This document shows, one piece after another, positions 46,663-58,302 of a stretch of 64,000 nt of DNA. Positions within the stretch are counted from its first letter, which is position 1; each line of letters opens with the position of its first letter. The stretch lies in assembly GCF_029784155.1 (NCBI RefSeq), contig NC_073693.1, positions 355,636,591-355,700,590 of the forward strand. Direction: 5' to 3'. The notes beneath the pieces are model-generated. The model searched no databases. It saw nothing but the letters and a program-made list of their open reading frames with translations, and had not been told where the DNA came from. This DNA comes from Uranotaenia lowii. Lineage: Eukaryota > Arthropoda > Insecta > Diptera > Culicidae. The position numbers and the translations under genes were made by a program.

Positions 46663-46883
46663 CTGGGAGATTCAAAAACCAATCTGGACCTTAATACCGC
46701 ATCGTGTGTAGATAATATCAAGAAAATTGTGCCAAACGACTCACAACCGTTGATTGTATCGAATGGCTGCCTGGCCATTTGTATCCAGAAGATTGGAATC
46801 GTTTCTTGACCACCGTTTAATTTTTTTCTCGTAGTTTTTTTTAAATAAAATTCAGATGAACACTTGAAATCAGAAATAAACAA
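46663..46883 (-). CDS. Candidate exon with strong splice donor
   Basis: A 74-codon minus-strand frame (start 46883) runs into a consensus donor CCCAG|GTGAGT at 46663. The last 45 residues (ETIPIFWIQMARQPFDTING onward) are coded by the least AT-rich part, so a true exon may begin after the AG near 46808. No recognised domain and no partner exon found. Confidence 0.22.
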
Positions 46884-47229
46884 TTTTTAAAAATCCTTTA
46901 GAATTTTAAAAATAAGTAGCTAATAAATATCTCATTTTGAAAGTTTTCACATGAAATATCTTAAATGAATTTTCTTAATTAAGACCTCTTGATCTCAGAT
47001 TTGAATCAGATGCATTAATATTATCTTTTAAGGTACATTTTTCAGGAAAAAAAATGAGTCAAATCCTAATCAAAGCTTATTAATTTATTTCGGACTTCTT
47101 GAGAAAATTTGTATTTCGAAAATTTGTATTAGTTTTAAAAAACACAGATTAAGAATGCAAAAAAAACATAAAAATGCATGAAACGGGGTTATCTCGAAAT
47201 TTTTTTTGCCAAACTTCGACTATGGGACT
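46884..47229. other. AT-rich spacer
   Basis: Nothing recognised. Confidence 0.4.
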
Positions 47230-47640
47230 TACCCTTTTTTTTTTTTGAAAACTGTAAAGTCCCAGAGAGTCGATTTTTTGCAAGAATTTTTTTTCTAAAT
47301 AACACCAGATTTCGACGTTTCATGCATTTTTAAATCATTTGGCATCAACATTTAGATTTTCCCGATTTCTTTGGTCCCAACTTACCTAATATTTGTATTT
47401 TCAAGATCATTTTTTCCCAAAAAAAAATTTGTTCGACATAACACCAGATTTCGACGTATTATACATTTCTAAGTCATTTTGCATAAGAATTGAAATTTTG
47501 ATTTTTCCGATTTCTTTGGTCAAAAGCGGCGATTTTTGAGGATAGAAAAACGAAACTTTGAGCGCTTTGAGGCACCCCTTAATCAAGTCCGATTGAGTTG
47601 AAATTTTGCACAGGTTAGTTTTTTGGGTCAATTTAAAAAA
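47230..47640. repeat. Dispersed repeat (family E), copy 2
   Basis: Matches 25928-26375 in order. It also contains an internal tandem duplication: ATAACACCAGATTTCGACGT occurs at about 47299 and again at about 47439. The DD37E transposon is inserted directly after it. Confidence 0.65.
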
Positions 47641-47642
47641 TT

Positions 47643-48934
47643 TAAAGCTTGCTTCACTTAGAATTGGAACAAACTTTTGCTCATATTGTGGCGGTCTTGG
47701 TGGATGGGTTTGGAAATTCTGGGCGCCCACGTGTACGGGATTTTTTTCAACATATCGTATGTATTTTTGACATTCCGCAAATCGACTATACATCGACGAA
47801 AGAAGGGAAAAGATGTGCAAAATTTTTGGAAAATCCATTTCGGTCTGCTGCTAGGCTAGCTAAACAGCTGAAATTGCCCAGAAATACCGTATGGCGCGTA
47901 ATCAAACGGTATAAGGAAATATTGACAACGATACGGAAGCCTCAAGCCAATCGTCGGAGTGGAACTGTCGACCGCAAACTGCGTGGTAAGATTTTGAAGA
48001 CGAATAAGAGGAAATCCAATCTGTCGGACCGTGATTTGGCTAGAAAATCCGGTGCTGCCCAATGTACCGTAGGAGAATTCGGCTCCGGAAAGAAATCAAG
48101 TCGTATCGAGCTAGCAAACAGCCAAATCGAACCATAAAACAGAATAGTGTGGCTAAAATCCGTGCTCGGAAGCTATACGACAAGGTGCAGACTAAGTTCG
48201 GCGGATGTCTTCTGATGGACGTGGAAACCTACGCCAAGGCTGACTTCGGACAAATCCCAGGTCAAAACTTTGACTTGGCAACGGCTCTGGTGGATGTTTC
48301 AAGAAAATTGAAATTAGTTTTTGCCGACAAATTCGTACCTACGAAAATTTATGAATTTGCAGGGCATTTGCAGCTGTTCCCAAAAACCGAAGGTTTTTTT
48401 TTACAAATAAGGCAAGGACCTCTGAACTATACCAAAAAAAAGTATTATCAAAAACGAATTTAGCCGTTCATTCGATTCCAAGACCATCCCATTATGTTTT
48501 GACCAGATTTGGCAAGTTGTCATTACAGCCAAGTCGTTCAAGAATAGAATGCAGAGAAAGGGGTCCAGTTTGTTCCGAAAAAATCTTAACCCACCCAACT
48601 GCCCCCAGTTCCACCCAATTGAGAAATACTTGGCAATCATGAAGAGTAGACTCAAGGCAAAGGGAAAGGTTGTCAAAGACATCAGTCAGATGAAGACATG
48701 GTGAAATGAGATAGCTAAAACAATGGACGAAGAAGGTGTGCACCGCCTAATGAGCCGTGTCACAGAAAAAAATTGAGAATTCCCTCGAAACCGTGACGAA
48801 TGATTTCATCCGTATATCTTCTTATGTAGTATGCAGAAAACACTACTTTTGTTTTAAAAAAATCTTGAATTCAAATTTAAATACCTGAAATACAGGCAAT
48901 TGTTTTTGTTCAAATTCTATCTGAAGCAAGCTTA
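47643..48934 (+). mobile_element. DD37E Tc1/mariner-family transposon, inactive
   Basis: Inverted ends AAGCTTGCTTCACTTAGAA (from 47645) and, inverted, AAGCTTGCTTCAGATAGAA (ending about 48933), each next to a TA. Length of about 1.29 kb is normal. It carries a decayed transposase. Confidence 0.82.
47800..48776 (+). pseudogene. DD37E (ITmD37E-like) transposase, frameshifted
   Basis: The N-terminal part has HTH-like segments (FRSAARLAKQLKLPRNTVWR; LSDRDLARKSGA). The first catalytic motif, expected as MDDETY, reads MDVETY, so the Asp before Glu is Val. The second motif reads PDLASCHYS (Asp at 48506-48508), preceded by TGA in place of Trp. The third, PIEKYLAIMK, has Glu at 48621-48623. The two are 115 nt apart, one base more than the 114 that gives exactly 37 intervening residues, so a single-base insertion lies between them. 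The C-terminus (MDEEGVHRLMSRV) is recognisable. Several frames are used; the enzyme is dead. Confidence 0.82.
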
Positions 48935-48999
48935 ATATGGTCCGTGTTAAAATTCGACCATGAAATTTTTCCCTTTCATCCTTTGTCAACATAATATAC

Positions 49000-50530
49000 A
49001 TATTTATTTTGTATCAATTTTATTTTCAACAAGAACGAAAAGTCACCGTGGACGAGCTTTCTAAGGCCACCCAAAATACCCCCAACATGGAGGCCCCTGG
49101 ATGCGATGGTCATTTTAAAATAGTGCTTAAGAACATCGGTCCCAAAGCACACTTTTTACTAACAGATGTCTTCAATCGCTGTATGGAAATTGGCTACTTT
49201 CCATCTGATTGGAAGGTATCTAAAGTAGCGTTCATACTGAAACCAGGACAAGATCTAACTTTGCCAATTAGCTATCATCCGATCAGTTCAGTTTATCAAG
49301 CTACTCAAGCATACTGAAGAAAATAACATCTTACTAGACTTACAGTTCGGCTTAAGAAGGGTCTGAGTGATGTGTACGCTATTAAATCCGTTTGCCGTTT
49401 CTGCCGGAGTCCCACAGGGGAGCATCCTTGGCCCATTGATGTACAACCTGTACACTTAGACTGATCTAAAAACTTATCTAAAAAGTATCAAGGTTCAAAG
49501 AAGTCTTAAGGTTTCTTTTGGGCGCAACAAAAACTGTGCAAATTTTGATGACTCTAGAGTTTGAAATGGGCTGTAGCTTAAAAAACACAGTTTGATAGAA
49601 ATCAGGATGGAAAATGTTGATTTTAAGTTCAAAAATTCCTACAGCTTCACTTTTTCATAAAATTGAAAATTCTGAATCCTATTGCTGAAGAGTCAAAGAA
49701 CAACTTTGCCGAAGACAGTTAACCTCTAAAGTGCGTCAATCAAAAATTATGACGATTTTAAAATTGAATTTTTTTTTTCACATATTTTCAAATGGCACCC
49801 CTGCTCTGCATGTTGAGTAGAAGTCATTATACGTTGGAAACTATCTGGCGTGTTTTCCCATATACTGATCGAAAATAATCGCTTTGTTTCATATTTTAGG
49901 TCGATTTTATTTGGAACCCCCTCTTTCCTGAGGTGAGAGGAGTTTGTAACTAATCAGAAACAATTTCCGGCACAAAAAACCCGTTAACGTAACTTTCACG
50001 ACAATCGAGCCAACAAAATAATGACACGGAAATACTTCTGCCTATGGGAAAACACGCCAGCTTGTTTCCAACGTATAATGGCTTATACCCAACATCCAGT
50101 GCAGGGGTGCCATTTGTAAATAAGTGAAAAAAAATCAAATTAAATTATTCAATTTTTAAATAGTCATAACGCATCCATGCTTCACGGCCTTCGGCAAAGC
50201 TATTCTTTGAATCTTCAGCAATAAGATGCATCTTAAAGAATTTGAGTTTAGTGCAACTGAGGCTGTAAATAGGATTTTAATCAAAAACTTTTTCCATACT
50301 GATTTCCATACAAATTTTGAATTTTTTGCTACAGCCCATTCCAATTCCTAGACCTACAAAAATTCGCACACTTGTTATAGGGCCCAAAAGAAACTTTAAA
50401 CCATTTGATACACATTTTGGAACGATTCTGACCAGTCAACTGTACGCATCTGACATACTCCCACTGCCGAGAGCGGACGACTCGTCAATAAGCTACAATC
50501 ACTCCAAGTTCCACGATCACTGATGTGGCT
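49000..50530 (+). pseudogene. Jockey-like non-LTR reverse transcriptase, split by a foldback
   Basis: RT motifs in order: VDELSKATQNTPNMEAPGCD, VLKNIGPKAHFLLTDVFNRC, GYFPSDWKVSKVAFILKPG and PISYHPIS (49036-49295); LLDLQFGLRR after a frameshift; an internal deletion of the central palm; then FAVSAGVPQGSILGPLMYNL (about 49392-49452). After the foldback (49454-50439) the frame resumes with YASDILPLPRADD (about 50443-50481). The deletion and frameshifts make it dead. Confidence 0.8.
49454..50439. mobile_element. Foldback element (family G) in the Jockey-like RT
   Basis: Arms from about 49454 to 49870 and 50030 to 50439 are inverted copies: GACTG-TC and GTATCAA near the tips, TTTCTTTTGGGC, AAATGGGCTGTAGC, and AAATGGCACCCCTGC. 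CTGTAC flanks both sides (49448-49453, 50440-50445); the duplication may be eight bases with one mismatch. Removing it restores the RT residues NLYxSD. No coding capacity. Confidence 0.75.
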
Positions 50531-52314
50531 CATTAGAACAAGTTCCACATTGACAATGGTTCCTATTCCGTGATTGACCGAGGCCATCAATTTACTCAGA
50601 GGTCAAATGAATGGTGTTTGGGACTAGCAGCTCATTCACACTTCACAAAACTGATGCTCTTTCTTTGAACGTCAATAACGGCGCCGGCCACGTCCTAGTA
50701 GTCAATGGATAGATTTAAAGAAAGAAAAACAGAATGAACGATTTATTTTGTGCTTTGGGACTGAGGTTACCTCTGCATCCTAGCAATATCATTTTAGTTG
50801 GGAATTGGGTAAAAGAAATTTATAGGGAGACACTTTTGACTAGAGTCACACTGAATAATAATAATTTTCCTAATCATTTTTGAAGCTAAGTTCATTTAAA
50901 AATAGGACACTTCCTTTCGGTGAGAACTAAGTTTCTAGTGATCGGACATGCAAATTTTTGACAGCGTTGGATTGCCTGTAAAAAGGATTATTCTACAAAA
51001 TTTAAGGCGATCGCATTTCCGAGATATTCAAGATGCAAGAGAAGAAGAAAAATTGTGCTCAGTTTCCTTCAAAATCTATCATAATGCATCCAGAGCTGAT
51101 AAAACCGTTGTTCATTCCTAGGCGTAAGTGATGAAAAATTATAAAAACACTGGCAATAATGTCCACAAAGTTAAAACCAAGTGTTGGAGTGAAGAACGAT
51201 ACGAATTAAAATCTTAAGCGGAGTCGAGACTTATACCAGCATTTTAAATTATGAAGAAACAAAAAAACTAAGTTCAGATCGCTGAAATGTTCAGCCCATT
51301 TGTCTCTGGGAGGCCTAGAAGTGTTGCCCAGCAATCCGTTGTAAACTGAACCTCAAACAACAAATTTTTGCTAGTCCAACTACTGATAAATTGTACAGCC
51401 ATTTCCGAGCCAATGCAACCGATAAGCTTTGATGGACGACAAAACTTTTGAAAAATAACAATTTTGTTCAAACTACGGCTGTTGAATCCTTCATCATCTC
51501 TGTTTGTTTCAACAAAATCATTAGATATTTGCTGATTGTTTCGCTAAAAGTATCACAATTTGTCAGGATTCTGCTTGTGATCAAAAACATTACTTGAAAA
51601 AGTGTGCGCCGAACGATGGGAGATACCAAGAATAAGGTTTAAATATTTCTTAGAAAAAAGGTCTAATTTTTTATTTTATATTTTCCATGAATGATTATAA
51701 GATTACCATCATTTCCAACTCGGAAAGTTTTTCGATCAAACAAATATTTATCAAGATACACGCCTTCATAACTGTTCAATTTTCAAAAGAACTAAGCTAG
51801 TTCAAATTTCAAGCTTTCAGTTCATATGAAGGCATGAGTAGGTTAGGTTTAATGGTTACGAAGTATTAACGGATATCGCCTAGAGCCTATTTTTAATGAA
51901 AATTCCTAGTATCTGTCCCCAACCTCATTTAACAAGGTCATTCGTAAAGTCGCAAAATATAGTATATCTCATCTTTAAATGATTATAAATAATTCTAAAT
52001 TCAAAGTTAATATTATTGCCTCAAAGTGATGTCATTTAAATTATTGTTTTTAATTATGTTTTTAAAACATCGAATTCCCGAATCTTAAATTACAAATTTA
52101 AATCGATATTGTAAGAAGAAATAGTGGAGCAATAATCACAGCTATTTTTAAGGTTCTGAAACACACCTAATAATGTTATCTCAAACCCCTAAATTTCGAT
52201 CGCTTTTGTATTGGATTCAAAATTGTTGTTATCGCTCAGGATGAATATCCTCGAAATGTAATCATTGCATATCAGCATTGACTTCAAATAAAACGTATCC
52301 CCTATGCTAGAGTA
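50531..52314. other. Unassigned stretch
   Basis: Lies between two Jockey-like fragments and may include decayed parts of the same element plus later insertions. No RT motif is clear and frames are short. Confidence 0.35.
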
Positions 52315-52744
52315 AGGTTGCCAAATTTCCCGTGTTTGCCCGGATATTCAATTTAAAATTAGGGAAACGGCCGGCCCGGTTTTCAGGATTAACTTTTAAA
52401 AAAATTCCTGGATTTTGCCTGGATTTATTCACTTTTTTTGGCAAATCAAACCAAAAAAAAACAAATTGTGTTGTAAAAATGTTTTAGTAATGCCTCGAAA
52501 ATCGATTTTTTTTTTTGAGCAAGTTAAAATAATCAAGAAAGGTTTTTTGGAAGTCTTAAATACGATTTGAAATCTGTCGATGAATTATTATGAATTTTTT
52601 TTTCAATTTTTATTTTCATGATTTTTGTTGAGAAATTTCTGTGATTTGACAAAATTTGCCCGGATATTTAGTCGTCAGTTTTGAAATCAGAAATTGCCCG
52701 GATTTGTCCGGCATGGATACGTGCTGAAAAAATTCTGGCAACCT
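52315..52744. mobile_element. TA-flanked MITE with AGGTTGCCA ends
   Basis: AGGTTGCCAAATT and, inverted, AGGTTGCCAGAATT lie just inside TA dinucleotides (52313-52314, 52745-52746). Subterminal GCCCGGAT(A/T)T motifs occur on both sides. It sits in or beside a non-LTR fragment. Confidence 0.75.
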
Positions 52745-52746
52745 TA

Positions 52747-53240
52747 ACGTAGAGTATGGATCACCTATCTGGAGAGGCTGTGATAAAACAAATCTGAAAA
52801 AACATCAAATCATCCAAAACCGCTTCACTAATCGTATTTAAAATGTAAACTGCTACCACGATCCGGAAGTAACAATTTACAGTACTAGAACCTCAGAAAT
52901 CCATCGGCTGGTGGGTTTCGATCCATTTATCCAACGACTAGAACTTTTTGAACTTCGTCACGAATTAGGAACTAGACTGTCTGAATTTATGTAAATACAC
53001 TAAGGTTTAGTTAAGCGGTTTGATTTTGCTACCTTTTTTTAACACGACTTATTCATAAATGTTATATTTGCCACCAGCACAATTCTTCTAAACGGCTTCC
53101 ACGAATCAACAATTTTTTTCAAGCGGAAATATTCCAAGTCCTATGCGTTAACGACGGATATAATAAAGCGTAAAAATACCTTAGTTTAGTAGGTTAAAAT
53201 AAGCTAGGTAGTTAATAAATAAAAATTGAAACTTAAAAAA
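52747..53240 (+). pseudogene. Jockey-like ORF2 C-terminus and 3' end
   Basis: The frame reads EYGSPIWRGCDKTNLKKHQ then IQNRF (52756-52835) and continues to about 52993 with a few breaks (RTSEIHRLVGFDPF). This is the post-RT region of Jockey-type ORF2. The following AT-rich tail (GTTAATAAATAAAAATTG near 53210) resembles a 3' end with polyadenylation signal. It may belong to the same element as 49000-50530. Confidence 0.65.
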
Positions 53241-53589
53241 TAGGTTCAAAACATTAAAAACAACCAATTGGAAATAACTTTATAATATAAATTGTCAACT
53301 AAGATGAAAAGCATGTAGCTGAATTCCTTGAAATGTAGAAAATCAATTGTTATACAAAAACCACTGAACCGGTATCAGTAAATCTAAACAGAAAGCTAAC
53401 ACTTTTTTGCTAACTTGTGGATTGTTCTAAAACACGAACACACACTTATATGATCTCAGTGAAACTTCATGTTTCTTTGAAGAGATCTAAATTCTACTCA
53501 GGACTAAAGCGTACATCTTTCAAGGATATAATGGTCTTACAAGTATCTTACTAATGCTAACACCACTAGCCCACAGAAAGTGTACTAGG
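53241..53589. other. Unassigned spacer
   Basis: Nothing recognised. Confidence 0.4.
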
Positions 53590-53668
53590 TATGCCGTGAC
53601 CGAGACTCGATCTCATGACCTCTGGCTTAGAAGACTGAAACGCTATCCTCTAGGCCACGGTAGGCGGC
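53590..53668 (-). mobile_element. tRNA-like SINE head or tRNA pseudogene
   Basis: On the minus strand CCGTGGC and GTCACGG can pair as an acceptor stem with one mismatch. An A-box-like GGCCTAGAGGATAGCG and a B-box-like GAGATCGAGTCTCGG are present. The anticodon-loop-like CTTCTAA would read TCT (Arg), but its stem does not pair, so a working tRNA is unlikely. Next to it AACTTAATTTTTGAA is repeated directly (about 53669, 53690). Confidence 0.55.
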
Positions 53669-53880
53669 TAACTTAATTTTTGAATCTGCCAACTTAATTT
53701 TTGAAACAAAGTGAAATTTTGATGTAAATTATTAACCAATTTTTTTAACATAATGCTAAAGTTCACAAGATCTACCGGATTAACAGGATCTACAGGGTTC
53801 ACAGGAGAAACAAAATAATCCAGATGAACCCGAAACAATATCTTTGTTCGACAAAAAACAAACTCCTGCAGTAAACTAAC

Positions 53881-54018
53881 CTGTTATTTTACACTCCAGC
53901 GGGTCCTCGTCGCTTCCATCGGCACAATCCGGATCACCATCACAAACGAAGCTCACGTGGATGCAATGGCCATCCCGGCACCGGAATTGGCGCTCCAAAC
54001 ACTGCAGCGTTCCATTCA
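53881..54018 (-). CDS. Exon encoding an LDL-receptor class A domain
   Basis: A 138-bp exon between ATATTTTCAG (acceptor, ends 54019) and ACAG|GTTAGT (donor from 53880). It is symmetric, phase 1 at both ends, the usual form of shuffled LDLa exons. It encodes 45 full codons with the six-Cys pattern [23 protein letters not shown] and a final Cys, including the acidic calcium-binding DxxDGSDE part. LDLa modules bind ligands outside the cell and occur in LDL receptor relatives, perlecans and some proteases. The other exons of this protein lie elsewhere or outside the window, so I cannot name the gene. Confidence 0.85.
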
Positions 54019-54360
54019 CTGAAAATATTCGAAAGTAGCAAAAAAAAGATTATGTTAGTATTTGAACTTTCAATTCAATAATATGAAATCTTGAAAAAAA
54101 AAAAAGATTTTCAATATAAATAGTACAAACCTTCAATACCAAATCTTCAAGATATGAATGTCCAAAATTTAAGATATTCTTGGCAAAATTTTCAGACATT
54201 TAAATGCAATCTTCAAAATATTAAACCTAAATTTTTAAGGTTGTGATGTTCATAATTTAAAATGTTTGTGTGAAATTTATACAATTTTGGAAATAAATTC
54301 TCGAAACGTGTCCCCAATTAAAATTTGTTGAACATAAATTATACAGCATCATCTAAGTAC

Positions 54361-54427
54361 CGTTTATTGGCTCCACACATTCCGGAGAATTATTATGACA
54401 TTCATCATCCCACATTAAGCGCACGTA
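54361..54427 (-). pseudogene. Possible Cys-rich exon end next to the LDLa exon
   Basis: Reads YVRLMWDDECHNNSPECVEP and on to a donor AAACG|GTACTT in phase 1, which joins in frame to the LDLa exon downstream. An in-frame TAA (54430-54428) lies just before, and no AG acceptor lies between it and the coding part, so the exon is broken, mis-assembled, or not real. Confidence 0.3.
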
Positions 54428-54532
54428 TTAGTTTAATCCAGGACAAGTGTGTATTTAATAGCTGACATAAACAATTTTTCAAATTCAATAAAAACAACAC
54501 TCTATACTCATGTAAAGGACAAATTAACCCAC

Positions 54533-54619
54533 CGGAAGTGGAACTACACCCATTAATGGTCACATTTCCACATTCACTATAAGCATCGGAGGCACAGGTG
54601 CAATTTATATTACCATGCG
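54533..54619 (-). CDS. Possible 87-bp Cys-rich exon next to the LDLa exon
   Basis: Between a weak acceptor (GATTAAG) and a good donor (TTCCG|GTGGGT) lies an 87-bp phase 1-1 segment encoding HGNINCTCASDAYSECGNV followed by more Cys/Ser/Thr. It has four Cys in 28 residues. Matching phase and strand with the LDLa exon support a shared gene, but the module is not recognised and the acceptor is poor. Confidence 0.3.
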
Positions 54620-55757
54620 CTTAATCGGTTGTCCGGAATTACAAATCTGCGCCATCTGCCGACCGACTCCCATTCAGAGCGGCCAAAACGAAATCAATTA
54701 GATTCGTTCATCAATCGGAATAATTACACCTGGGACTGCGCGAGCTCGTTCGTGCAATTGACTGCAGATGTGTATGTACATATGTAGGAATGAATGTAAA
54801 TACACACAGACAAATGGAGCGAGCAGCTGCCATTCAAACAACATTCAAATGTACATAGGACGGGAAATGAGTGTCACGTTACGGGGCTGGCTATAAATTC
54901 CCACCAAATAATAAACTAATGGGAGCCCAGGACCCATCAAAATGGCCGCTCCGATTGCTGCACAATTCCCACACCTGCTCTTGGCTCGATGTATAATTAG
55001 CATTTTCCTAAACGTGGTCGTCGAGGCTCTAATAACTCATTTGAGCCTAATCAAATTTCAGTGGGCGGAAAAGGTATTTCGAGGAGCGGATGGTAGCATC
55101 GAAGTTGTCAAAAAGTTTGCTAAATTGAAGGTGGGGAATTAGAGTTTGTTTGATTATTTTCGCGCCCGGGTCAATATATGGTTGACCAAGATAAATGTTT
55201 TGCAAACATTCGACCACCGCCAATGGCTGTCGTCCACTGATGCGCTGCTTTTGGCCAGGTGCTGTGAGAAAATCCGATTTAGCGATAGGACACGCTCAGT
55301 TTGGTTTCACTCGGTATAATTCACCAATCAACGCGATAAGATAGCGGAGAAGTAATTAATGGCGAAAGGTGTTTTGGGTGGGAATTCAGATGGAAAATAC
55401 ATAAAATTGCTCGTAAAGTGCAATCTATTCCTAATATTAAAAAAAAGGCGGAACATTGACAGATCTATTGGTGAAAAAAATTATGCCCAATTTGTTAAAT
55501 ATGGATGCAAAATTTCAAGAAACGTACGTTTTTCTGAGTATAGAAATAAGCAAGTTTCTCAGAATCAAAATCTTTGAGTTTAATGTTAAATGTTTATTCC
55601 CAAGATTGTTCTAGAACAAATCTGTAATCAATGTCATATCTTCAAGATTTTAATACTTTTCAAGATGTGATTTTTTTTTCAGATAGATATAATATCCAAT
55701 CCTTGAAAAAAAAACACCAAAATATTTAAGATATTAATATATTCCCTATATGCAAGA
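54620..55757. other. Unique-looking DNA, likely intron
   Basis: Less AT-rich up to about 55340. Open frames at 54942-55142 and 55359-55577 have no known domain. Confidence 0.35.
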
Positions 55758-55759
55758 TA

Positions 55760-57342
55760 CAGTGAGCGAAATTAGAATAGTACCACTATGTGTTTTGCTT
55801 GTTAAAATATGAATGATTTAAAATCACGATAATGTTCTTTAACAGTTTGTTCTGAATTGTTCAACGGATAATTCAAGCATAAGTTTACTTTTTTTGGACG
55901 TAGAAATTGGCGTTGAGGACCAGAAATGTGAAAAAAGGGGTGCGAAATAAGAATATTACCACTTTAGTTTTTCAACAAAACCAAGATTATTTTTAAAAAT
56001 TTACTGTGTAAAAATAAATAATAGTGCTTTTACGAATTATTTGAATAGATAACTGCATTTTAAGGAGTTTTCTAGAATTCCAAAGGTTTTCGAAGGTTCT
56101 AAAAGAGGGTTTTAAGAGATGCTCCTCAAGCGTTAAGGAATTTTATATTTGAAGTGTCATTCTTTACCAAACTACTTACTTTCTTCATTAAAATTACGTG
56201 AAATGATGAAACAAACATTCGGGATTTATTTTTAATCAGAAAAAAATGGGTTGGAAATCAAAAACTTTGATTTTTTTTTTCAGTAAACCAAACTTATTCC
56301 AGATTCAAGCCGTAGATGGCAGCACTATCTTGCAGTTTATACCAAATTAAGTCTCATTATTGATTTTCCAGGTTTATTTAGGCCCATATTCATCATTTTG
56401 AGGTATTTTCCCATCACAGTTTTGTGGAAGTTAACGCTCCAGAAAGCTTTTCCGGATTTGCAAAAGAATCACCAGTATAAGAATGTACAACCGCCAAAAT
56501 TCCTGCTTATCTCAGCTTCCGATTCAATTGCAAATCATACCAATAATACTGCTAGCCGTCTGGTCCTTCAAGCTCCATCGCAAAATACACCTTTATTCTG
56601 ATATTCGGTCCAAAAAATTAACTATTAGTCACTAAAATTTAGTGACCTTTATGCAACTCTATTTTTTTAAGATTTAGTGATCTTAGAATTTCCGGATTCA
56701 CACGGTACCATGTACTTATTTCTTGACCAAAATCACTCAGCACACCCTAACTAATCCCGGATATTCGAAAATGGGCATGAATGTGGTTTAATTGCAAGAT
56801 AGTGCTGCCATCTATGACTTAAAACTAGATAAATAGTGTTTGATAATAAAAAACCTTTAGTATTTTTTAATTCCAAACTGTTTTTTGGATTCAAATTCAG
56901 CCTCAAATCTATGTTTCATCATGAAAATCATGAAAAAATCGAGCAGTCTGATAAAGTTTGATAGCTCGAATATCAAATTCCTTTACGCTAGAGGAGCATC
57001 CCTTAAAACCCCCTTTTAAAACCTTTAGAAACCTTTGGAAATCTGGAAAAGTCTTGAAAATGCAGTTATCTATTCAAATAATTCGTAGAAGCATTATTAT
57101 TCACTTTTACACATTAAATTTTTAAAGATAATCTTGTTTTTGGTGAAAAATTCATGTGATACTATTCTTATTTCGCACCCTTTTTTTCAAAATTTTGGTC
57201 CTTAACGCCAATTGCTACGTCAAAAAAAAGTAAACTTATGAACAATTGATAACAAACTGTTAAAGAAAATTTTTGTGATTTTAAATAATTCATATTTTAA
57301 CAAGCAAAACACATAGTGGTACTATTCTTATTTCGCTCACTG
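55760..57342. mobile_element. Tc1/mariner-type MITE with long inverted arms
   Basis: TA (55758-55759, 57343-57344) flanks ends CAGTGAGCGAAATTAGAATA and, inverted, CAGTGAGCGAAATAAGAATA. CAGT and TA are Tc1 hallmarks. Arms of about 560-580 bp (55760-56340, 56780-57342) enclose about 440 bp of unrelated loop with a 67-codon frame of no known domain. Confidence 0.88.
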
Positions 57343-57344
57343 TA

Positions 57345-58301
57345 GTGATGAAGATTCCAAGCTTCAAGATAATTCCAATTCTTCAGATATTAATGAAAAA
57401 TCTTGTCAATCAAAATGTCAGTATCCAATTCAAATCTGAGATATGGAATGTCATATTTCGAATAACACTTTTTACAAAATCTTTAAAATAACAATGACGA
57501 ATCTCCAGAATATTAATGCCAAATCTTCAAGAGTTCGATGTCTCATTGATCAAATTGAGTCGAGAAAACAACAGCGTATTAAATTGTTTAAAAAGAGTTG
57601 GAACTACGAATTGTCGATAACCAAAGTTGATGAAAAATAAACACTTGATAAAATTATTTTATTTTGTAAAAATTTGAGTCTGCTTAAGCCTGCAATTTGA
57701 AGTTAAAAAAAAGAATCAAATAGTATTTTTGACGTAGAATTGTGTCTTACGCCAACATACATACATAGGTATGACAAAGCTCCGAGCAATTAGAAGATGA
57801 TTCGTGATGTAAAAAGGGATGTAAGATGTGGAGTAATCAATGCAGTCTTGATATGAAATTGGTTTAAGTATCCTATCGATTGTGGAGAAAGTCATTGTTA
57901 TCAGCAATCATGAAAGGGTAAATTTGTGGTGAAGTTGACGCAGTGGATCAATGAGAAAATGTGGAGATAAGATACAAAAATGGTTTGAAAATTGAAATGA
58001 AAAATCTGTTCGCAATTTGTGAAGCAATTGTTAGTGACATAAAAAGCCCATTGAATTCATCATAAATTTTAATGTTGGGAAAGGTAAAATTTAAAAGTGA
58101 AAAAGTGAAAAAAGTGAATTTAAAAGGGAAAAAGAGAAACCATGTTTCTAGATTTTGCAGAAAAAGAAGAGGGAAAAGCCCTGAGGAAATTTGTGAATAT
58201 ATGGGAGTTTAGTTGTTTACGCGAGATGGGAAAAAAACTTCCTATTAAATCAAGTAATAATAAGAAGCCAGTGTCGGGTAGTTTTCTAGGAAGGTAAAAA
58301 T
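57345..58301. other. AT-rich spacer
   Basis: Nothing recognised. Confidence 0.4.
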
Positions 58302-58302
58302 T

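Noticed and set aside
53590..53668. Functional tRNA-Arg gene
   Set aside because: The acceptor stem nearly pairs, but the anticodon stem does not, so a tRNA pseudogene or SINE head is more likely.
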